Assembly: GCA_037974665.1 (NCBI GenBank)
Contig: CM075769.1
Location: 24,801,139 to 24,865,138 of the forward strand
Origin: Ehretia macrophylla
Taxonomy: Eukaryota > Streptophyta > Magnoliopsida > Boraginales > Ehretiaceae
DNA: 64,000 bases
Direction of reading: 5' to 3'
A program made the translations under genes and the position numbers. Below are positions 56,237-64,000 of the stretch, piece after piece. The notes below the pieces were generated by a model, which was not told the origin of the DNA, searched no databases, and worked only from the letters and a program-made list of their open reading frames with translations. Position 1 is the stretch's first letter. The number at the start of each line of letters is the position of its first letter.

Positions 56237-58083
56237 ATAACAATTTACATTAATACTCAACTAATTTGCCTAAGACAGTTTCTATGCTACTGTAATAGCC
56301 CAACTTTGGCAACTCAGTTACCTATCTTCCTAAAGTCCAAATGGCTTGAATTAGGTATAGAATTAAAGATCTTCAACTGTATATTGTTTTAGAATCAAGC
56401 GGAGCTCAATTCCACCCTAAATTCCATAAGTTATAAGCAAAACATTACAGTTGCACAAATCTGTCCAGTGACTGGAAAATTTTTAGCTACATTTTGGTTT
56501 TCTATTTTTTAGAGGGTCTAAATGATGGAATTAGCTCAAGGGCTCAACACAACATTTGTTCCAAACTAACCAATCTACCTACTATTTGGATTCTGGAAGT
56601 TTTCAAGTACATTTACTATTTTTAAAATGCAAAAGAATCCACAGGCAGTAGACTGTCCAGTTTTCAGCAAAATTTCTCAAACATAATGTAATGAGTGATT
56701 TGAGCATGAAAATGATTTGTCCTTAGAAAACTTTCAACACAAGAATTGTTCATCTATGAGTCTAGAATAATATAGAATATTTCTAGATTTTTCCCACGTG
56801 ATTCATCTATTCAAACGACTCAAAATGTCCAACTACACTAAACTGTCCAATAAAGCCTATTATGTGAATCTTGCATGTTTAGCTTCTATATTCATAATAA
56901 CACCTACTACAAGCTCTAGCAACCTCGAGCAACATTTATAAGCATCATCTAAGCACTTCTACATGGCTAGAATCCATTAAATCTCTTCAAGAAATCTCAA
57001 GCAACTTCAATGGAAAATTTTGATACAATCATTTATAATCATGTTTCCAACACAAATAATCCATGGTTTGTCTAGAAAATCCATATTCCATCACCACAAA
57101 TCATATATATGCATTTTTATTTCATAAATATCAACTTTTAAAATCCCTAACTTGAGATTTCTTGGATTAAAATGCTAGAAAACCTTGTTAGATGCTAGAA
57201 GATCACTTGGCTATGTTGGAAAACAATTTGTCTTCAATTGCTCTTCACAAAATTGCTCAAGAAAATAGCTCGAAAACTTGGTCTTGTTTGTGTATGGTGG
57301 ACGGCTTTGAGGAGGCAAAGAAGATGATGAACAAATATCCTACAAGTTGTCTTGTTGGCTAAGACATAACTTTGGCTTAATTGTGTTTTTAACCCCACAA
57401 GTTTCTTTAGTTGCAATTGGCCTTATTTTTTCTCTTGTCTTGGCCGAGGGGCTCCCTAGGCAATTTGGCAAAGTTATGTTCTAGTTATACTTGTGAACTT
57501 GGTGCCCAATACTGTCTTTTGATATTTGCAAATTGGCCCCTAAAGTTTATAAGTTTTGCTAATTGACCCCAAGTATTTTTCTAGCTGTGCAAATCTTTCC
57601 TTTTTCTTTTCTTCCTATAGCCGGGTGTTATAGTGTAGTTTATAAGCCAAGACTAGTCTTAGGTAATTTAATTAGTGTCCTAAATAAAGTTTAGTTAATT
57701 GCACTTTGGCCCTAAAGTTTTTTAATGTTTGCAAAGTTACCCTAAAAGTCACTTTACTTAACTCCTATTTTTCTAACTTATCGTCTAACCTATTTCTATT
57801 GCATCTAGTAAGCATTTAGGGTATACAAATATTAGTATACATATAAAGCATTAAAAGATATTTATCTAAAACATTTAATGCACGTATAACGATGTAAATA
57901 CACATAGAAGTCCGTGAATTCCAAGAAGATAATACAAGTGCACATTAATAATTATAACTTATATAATTAAATGCTTGAGTATATGTGGGGTTTTACACGT
58001 TGAATGAGAATTGTTTTTTTATGTGTTATATATGTGATTGTTTTGTCTACTTGTTATAATACTTGTACCTTCTAGTTACCGAG

Positions 58084-58850
58084 ATAGCTAGAAGGAAGTC
58101 GAGGAAGCAGACTGGGGAGACTGGAGGTCAGAATGCTGGGAATGCATATCAGGGTCAGTAGCCTACCAATGAGCAGGTCATGGCTACTGTGGTGACTGCC
58201 ATAAACAGGATTATACAGGTTTTAGATGAACAGAGACTGGGAGGAAATAATAACCCTGGGAGTAATCACGGTAATCAGGGTTAGAGCTTGAAAGGTTTCT
58301 TAAATATGCTCCACCCAGGTTTGCAGAGGAACCCGATGACAAGAAGGCTGAGCATTGGTTGACCCGCATTAAGAAGATTTATGCAGCCCTAGAGTACAAT
58401 GATGAGATAAAGATTTCTTTTGCCGTATTCTTGCTCGATGCTAATGCCGAGAAATGGTGGAGGACCGTGAAATTGAGATGCGATAGTGAGAGCACCCCGC
58501 ATGTTTGGGCTGACTTTGTTAGAGAATTTCAGGGCAACTACATTCCCGAGATGGCTAAAGAGAGAAAGGAAGAAGAGTGCATGACTCTGAAACAATGTAA
58601 TATGATCGTTTCTCAATATGAGGCGATATTCAACAAACAGTCTCAATATGTCTGAGAGCTAGTGTAGCCAGTGAAGAGAAGGATATAGGGATTTATTTGA
58701 GATTTGATACCCGATATACAACTTCACTTGTCTACATACCACTTTGCTACATACCCTGAGGCCATTCAAGTAGCATCGAGGTTTGAGAAACGTAAGATAG
58801 AGTTAGTAGCTGAGTCTAGTCAGCCTAGCAAGAGGCCCTACGAGTCTTAG
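58084..58850 (+). pseudogene. Dead gag, first part
   Basis: The expected start ATG has become ATA at 58084. The frame reads ARRKSRKQTGETGGQ, has TAG at 58159 and another near 58285, and loses one base near 58300, after which the classic Gag motifs follow (PDDKKAEHW, FAVFLLDANAEKWW, VREFQGNYIPEMAKERK). More stops (TGA, TAG) follow from 58652. It ends at the solo LTR insertion, where the last codons read SKRPYES and then a stop formed by a mutation in the target duplication. Confidence 0.88.
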
Positions 58851-61800
58851 TGTGATGATCGAACCCTAAAGCATGAATATATCATTCATTTGCATACATT
58901 TTGTGCATTTACTTGTTTAAGTGTTTACTTATCATAAATGTGCAATTAAGTGCTTATTTGTCTTTTACGTGAAAGTACATGTCTAATTAACTTCTAATAT
59001 AAAAATAGTGAAATTATTTATTTTAGAAAAATGATAAATGTGCATTCACATTATTTTCATCAAGATTTTTAAAGAAAATTGCATTCAAAGTATTTTTAAA
59101 TTAACTCAAGCCCGGATCAAAATTTTTACTATTTTATTTTTCGGATTTTGCATTTTTCCCTTATTACTTGACCTATATCTAGCATACATTCACAAAAATT
59201 TTGTGCATTGCATATTGGGTGAGTGAGTTACAAAAATATTTTGGGTACCGTGTGAATAGTATGAACAATGTTACATTTTTGGGCTTAAAGAGCTTTTCTA
59301 GCATTTTTTCATAAACTAACCAAGCCCAAAACCCATTTTTCCAAGCCCAACCCAATACCTATCTATTTTATATATCTATTATACACATATATACACTTAT
59401 ATAACAAACAAAACCAAAGGAAAAATAAAAGAAGGTGGACAGCCAAACAAGAAGAAAAAAGGGGAAAAAAGCTAACTTAGGGTTTGATTCAATTGTGCAA
59501 TCCAAGCTATTTCAAGTTGATTTCTAGCTATCCGAGATTTCTTCCAAGCATTTCTAACTCAATTTTGGTGAGGGTTTTCTTCAAAATTGCATATTAAATT
59601 CATATGTAGTTTATGTCAAAAATTGTTTATAGTGTATATGCTTGCTATAAATCGTATTGATGCTATATATTGTGTCCATAGGACTAGGAGAACACATTTT
59701 AATGATTATTTCATGTATTTATGTGGTGTATGTATAAATTGAATTTAACAAAGTTCATGTATGGCACTATTCACGCAGACCCTTGAATTCTTGCTTCAAT
59801 TCTTGATTTAATGCTAGATATATGCTTTAGGGATACTAAAAGTGTTACTCGATAGAATTTATCAAGTTTTGTTAACGTTGAAAATTATGGTCTTTGTGTG
59901 TGTTTGAAGGAAGTAATGTAATTGGACCTATATTCTTGGTTTAATGATAGGGGTAGGTACCATAAATGTTATAGTGCCTATATTGATGTTTAAATTGGTT
60001 AGAAAGAGATTAGAACTTAATTAGAATTGTTTGAACATAAAGGGGCCACGTGTGTATTTTGTTGACCGGGTATGTTTGGGTGGGTTGGTTGATGTTAATT
60101 GTGCTAGTTAATGATTATGTTACATTTATGGCATTGTTTTAGTCAATGGGTTAGGGAGTTGTAGTGTTATTGAACAAATGGGCTTTTTGGGACTAAGTGT
60201 TAGTTATAGTCTAAAATTAAATTTCTTTGTGGTTAATGGTGTCATAAAGCGCCTATGTGAAGTTGGTATAGTTAGATTTTGAATTGCGTAGCTTGAGTGT
60301 TAGTATACTACATGTGTTGGTAAAATTAGGTGAGATTAGCTTGTTATTAAGGTTAAGCTTGTAAGTGAAAAGAACCTAAATGATAATTGCGGTTGGAAAC
60401 GTGGAATAATAGTTAGTTAATTAACTTGTTCTTATTTTTTATTTCCTTAAAAGCAATATCATATCTTTATGTGTTTAGTAATGATGGTTAAGTTGACTAA
60501 ACGTCAAGTTGTAGTTAGATTGCCTTAGCTTAATTTCTTAAAGTAATGTTCTTATCTTTAAGTTGTTAACTTAAAATGGATGTTAAAGCATATTCTTGTG
60601 CAAATACTTGGAGTTGAATGGAGTTTTGAAGTATTGATATTTAGGTGTTTGAAGAGATTCATGAAATTAATGGATTGAAATTGTGAGTTTAATTGCCTAA
60701 ATGTAAATTGCTATTTATATGTGAATTATTGGATTATTAATGGTTGTTACAAAATGGGTGTTTGTTTGATCTTGTTATAAGGTTACCTTGTTAAATATTA
60801 ATATAGTTAATGGCATCTAGGAAGTTATGGAATGTTTTATAGCCACAAGAATGCTTCAATTGACTATCCAAAGTGATTGAGAATGGGTTGAAGCCATTCT
60901 TGCATCTTGAAGCTTGGTAGAGGTGAGGGAGATTTCATTCTTTTGTGCATCTCGATTTATTTTATCACTCATAAATTATATGATTTAGTATAATCGCTTG
61001 AGTTTGTGTGTGCTTATTGTTTGCTATATTAAGTTGAGGAACCTACCTTATTGTTCCTCTTTATGTGTTATTGGATTGTTAAACTATTTCTTGTGTGTGC
61101 TATTTTCATAATTCTCGCATCGACGGTTGTACAACCCTATCATCAGCACGGACACGATGGGCCTCTCTGGGCGGCATTAGGCTTACCAGGGTTGGTTGCT
61201 CTAGCTTCGTAGCTATTCTCCCTCTCACTAGGGATACCACCCTGGGAAAGTTGGGTCGTAGGATTAACGGGGTGTTACATCTGGAGTACCCCCATTGGTG
61301 TATAGGGATGTCGGCTTATTGATTAACATCTTATTGAGTTTGTGGTTCGTAGCTCATGGGTCGTGGTTCGTGGCTCGTGCTCGTGGTCAGTATTGTATCC
61401 TTTTATCATGTGACTCTCGTTTGGGCCTTGAGTCCTTGGAGAGTTACCATTGTTTGTATTCTTTTGTATGTGTTATCTAGCTTGTATACTTGAATAACAC
61501 ATTGCATTGATATTGTATTCTCTGGATTACTTGTTGTACTTATCCTATCGTAAATGTTACCTTCTTTAATGAATAGAAGTTAGTTTGCTTATTGTATATA
61601 GTCTAGTAAAGTTAATTGAGTTATTGTTATTGCCTTATTGTCTTTAATTAGTTAAATATAGTTATGTCCGATTATATAACCTTTCTGATTGTGGTATTTA
61701 ACCTTATTGTTTTGAACTAGTATTTTTCTTTGTTAATTGACTATGTGACTTATATGCATTGCACGAAAGGGTTTCAAAACTCCCCGGATATCTGTTTCCC

Positions 61801-62356
61801 TCCCTCATTGAGCAATAGTGTTTTGCTCACCCCTCTTTCTAACATTTTTAGGTTTAATACGAAGGAATTGAAGTGCCTTCAAGTTGTCTGGACTTCTATC
61901 CATTGGAACGTTGTTTGCTCGTGATTGCACAATTTGCAAAGTAAAAGCTTAGTTGAGTTCATGTTTTTGTATTATTTTGAAGTTTAGGTGGTTCTGTATA
62001 TAATTCAATGATCTCGAATGTAATCTTTATATAAAGAAATGTAATTAGAGTTTAAATTAAAGTTAGTTAGAATGGTATAATAACTTAGTAAGTGTAATAG
62101 ATTAGTATTGTTTATATTCGGTTGCATGTATGTACCTGTCTAAAAGGAAAAGAAAGCTAGAATAGTCTTTGAATCGGGCTCGAACTTTATATATATATAT
62201 ATATATATGTCTTGGGATGTTGTTGTGTTGATTCTTCTGCATGCAAGTTTGTGGATAGGCCTAAGTACAGAAGAAACTCTATCCGTTTTCTCTCATTCTT
62301 CGTGATCTCGGGATTTGGATCGGAGCTTCAGTCTCGTGAGGGATCAGGGTGTTATA
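58851..62356 (+). mobile_element. Solo gypsy LTR, family E (3506 bp)
   Basis: TGTGATGATCGAACCC...GGGTGTTATA, flanked by CTTAG (58846-58850) and CTCAG (62357-62361): a 5-bp duplication with one C-to-T change. The gag frame resumes right after it, proving insertion. It carries a donor-like TTTG|GTGAGG (59567/59568), a GAGGAAC/GTTCCTC hairpin with a CTACCTTATT loop (61036-61059), a TGAGCAA/TTGCTCA hairpin (61809-61829) and the acceptor-like TTTTTAG near 61851. A clear mini-exon is not evident in the expected frame. Confidence 0.85.
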
Positions 62357-64000
62357 CTCAGAGCCCACTTTCAGAGCCCCTGCCCCTACTAGAGGCACTG
62401 TTGCAAGACAAAACCAGCAGTGCAGTTACTGTAATCGTAAGGGCCATTCTGAGGACAACTGTTGGAAGAAAATAGGTCGATGCACCGAATACGGTATTGA
62501 CCAGTATAGGGTCAAAGACTGCCCAAGGTTTAAAAATGTTTAGGATCAGACTTTAGGTTAGGGTGTTCAGACCAGAGTTGCCAGGACTGCTCTAGCTCAG
62601 CGAGTTCAGGCTAGAGTATTTGCCCTCGATCAGAAGGAGTTGTCAGAGACGACTATTGTGGTAGAAGGTATGTTTCTTCCTAATAATCAGTCGGTTAAGG
62701 TTTTAAATGATTCAGGGGCTACATATTCATTTATCACTCCTGTTTGTGCATAAAATTTTGATTTAAAAGCTAATAAATTGCCACATAAAATTGTGGTAAG
62801 CATACCTATGGGCACAAAATTCATCACTGAGTCTATATGTAAAGCATGTGATATTTGTATTAAGGGTCGTACTTTTCTTGTTGATTTAATAATACTTCCT
62901 TTTTAGGACTTTGAAATCATATTAGGGATGGATTGGTTAGGAAAGTATTATTCTCAACTTGACTGTAGAACTAAAATTGTAAGACTACAGATGTCTGACC
63001 AACTGGTAATTAAAATTGTAGGGAACCGTAAATCAACTGGAATTCCCCTTATTTCCTCAATTAAAGCTTCTAAATTTTTGAACAAAGGTTGTGATACATA
63101 TTTGGCATATTTAATTAATCAGCCTTCTGATAAGTTAAAATTGGGTGAGGTGCTGATTGTGAAAGATTATCCTGATATGTTTCCCGAGGAGTTACCAGGT
63201 TTGACACCAGATAGAGAAATAGAGTTTGTTATTAATCTAGTGTCGGGTATTTCACCTATCTCTAAAACACTGTACAGAATGGCACTAGCCGAGTTGCAAG
63301 AATTGAAAATTCAGTTGCAGGGGTTACTAGAAAAGGGATTCATACAGCCAAGTTCTTTGTCGTGGGGTGCACTAGTGCTAATTGTGAAAAAGAAAGATGG
63401 CACACTTCGGCTATGTATTGATTACAGAGGTCTCAATCAGGTAACCATAAAAAATAAATATCCTTTGCCTTTGACTGAGGAATTATTTGATCAGCTACAA
63501 GGCGCAAAAGTGTATTCAAAGTTTGATTTGAGGCAGGGTTATTACCAACTCAGAATTCAAAAAGATGATGTGCTGAAGACAGCATTCCGAACCAGGTACG
63601 GTCATTATGAGTTTGTTGTATTGTCGTTCGGGTTGACTAATGTACTAGTCGATTTTATGGATTTGATGCAAAGGGTATTCCGACCTTATCTATATCAATT
63701 TGTTATGATTTTCATTGATGATATATTAGTGTATTCGAAATCTGAGGCTGAACATGAGCAATAATTGCATATTGTCCTACAAACTTTGCAAAGTCACAAG
63801 TTGTTTTCCAAATTCAGCAAGTGCGAATTCTGGTTGAATCAAGTTGTATTTCTGGGTCATATCATCTCTCAACAAGGGGTTTCTGTGGATCCAGCTAAAC
63901 TAGAAGTTGTGTTGTCTCAAAAAAGGCCTGAAACTATAATAGAGATTTGTAGTTTTCTTGGGTTAGCCGGTTACTATCGGAGATTTGTCAAAGACTTATA
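62357..64000 (+). pseudogene. Dead gag end, protease and RT
   Basis: Resumes with a zinc knuckle CSYCNRKGHSEDNC and a second, damaged one (RCTEYGIDQYRVKDC, first spacing altered). Protease reads NDSGA at about 62706-62720 where VLIDSGA is expected, followed by stops near 62750 and 62905. A 278-codon open stretch at 62928-63764 covers the protease C-terminus and RT with [20 protein letters not shown] and FIDDILVYS, so the RT core is largely preserved. A CAA-to-TAA stop at 63763 follows, then recognisable RT/RNase H connection ([20 protein letters not shown]) up to the window edge. Not functional as read. Confidence 0.9.

Larger units (their letters stand above)
50393..57998 (-). mobile_element. 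Probable 3.1-kb solo LTR with two nested solo LTRs
   Basis: Sense strand TGTAAAACCCCAC... at 57998 to ...GGGTTGTGACA at 50393. After removing the nested insertions (50712-52897 and 53975-56236) about 3.15 kb remains. The outer flanks CCTTG (50388-50392) and CGTTG (57999-58003) match at four of five bases, consistent with an aged target duplication. The TGAGCTT/AAGCTCA hairpin at 53314-53338 fits the LTR reading. Residual doubt: an inner TGTAATAGCCC at 56291 could mark a second LTR. Confidence 0.6.
57999..64000 (+). mobile_element. Dead gypsy element, 5' LTR missing, runs off window
   Basis: A plus-strand gag-pro-RT remnant split by a solo LTR. Its leader (58004-58083) meets the LTR at 50393-57998, and no 5' LTR or primer site of its own is visible. 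The coding part is closely related to the family D element and to the intact one. Confidence 0.85.

Noticed and set aside
56291-57998. A separate LTR starting TGTAATAGCCC
   Set aside because: Its flanks (GCTAC and CGTTG) do not match, whereas taking the outer boundary at 50393 gives CCTTG/CGTTG. Kept as residual doubt only.

Overview
This window looks like repeat-dense nuclear DNA of a flowering plant. It is AT-rich and carries plant Ty3/gypsy chromovirus (Tekay-type) coding sequence, plant Copia-like LTRs, primer binding sites matching the 3' end of initiator tRNA-Met, a hAT element and Mutator-type foldback elements. I see no host gene, rRNA, tRNA gene or CRISPR array. The species cannot be named from this sequence.

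Layout. 1-8912: young Tekay-type element on the minus strand with a full polyprotein frame; its 3' LTR is cut by the window edge. 8913-14177: Copia-like LTR debris and a minus-strand Copia LTR with primer binding site. 14178-21420: ends of two older plus-strand gypsy elements (decayed 3' interior, polypurine tract and LTR, twice). 21421-25802: gypsy element with 5' LTR and dead gag-pro-RT, cut off inside RT. 25803-40140: weakly classified sequence with Copia-like LTRs, a Mutator foldback element (9-bp target duplication) and a solo gypsy LTR (5-bp duplication). 40141-49213: two related gypsy LTR copies head to tail, one holding another solo LTR, the other a Mutator MITE and a 2-kb hAT element. 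49214-50392: two LTR fragments. 50393-57998: a probable 3.1-kb solo LTR holding two further solo LTRs. 57999-64000: dead gypsy gag-pro-RT split by a 3.5-kb solo LTR and running off the window.

The most interesting signal is inside the gypsy LTRs. Ten or more copies from different families share an architecture that ordinary annotation would miss: (1) a splice-donor-like AG|GTGAG in the 5' part; (2) one or two hairpins whose loop stays CTACTTT while the stem changes with compensating substitutions; (3) a second hairpin of TGAGCTT/AAGCTCA type, also covarying; (4) a splice-acceptor-like TTTYAG; (5) directly after it, a short acidic open frame of about 20-33 codons ending in a stop. Wobble pairs in these stems are mostly G.U on the element sense strand, which fits selection on RNA. 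My reading is a conserved structured leader intron and a mini-exon in the LTRs of Tekay-like elements. The alignments were done by eye and need computational and RNA confirmation.

How the parts work together: in the one intact element (1-8912) the minus-strand 5' LTR would drive an RNA passing the LTR intron, the mini-exon, the tRNA-Met primer site and the gag-pro-RT-RNaseH-integrase-chromodomain frame into the polypurine tract and 3' LTR. Almost everything else is a solo LTR or a mutational remnant, showing repeated nested insertion followed by LTR-LTR recombination and C-to-T decay.
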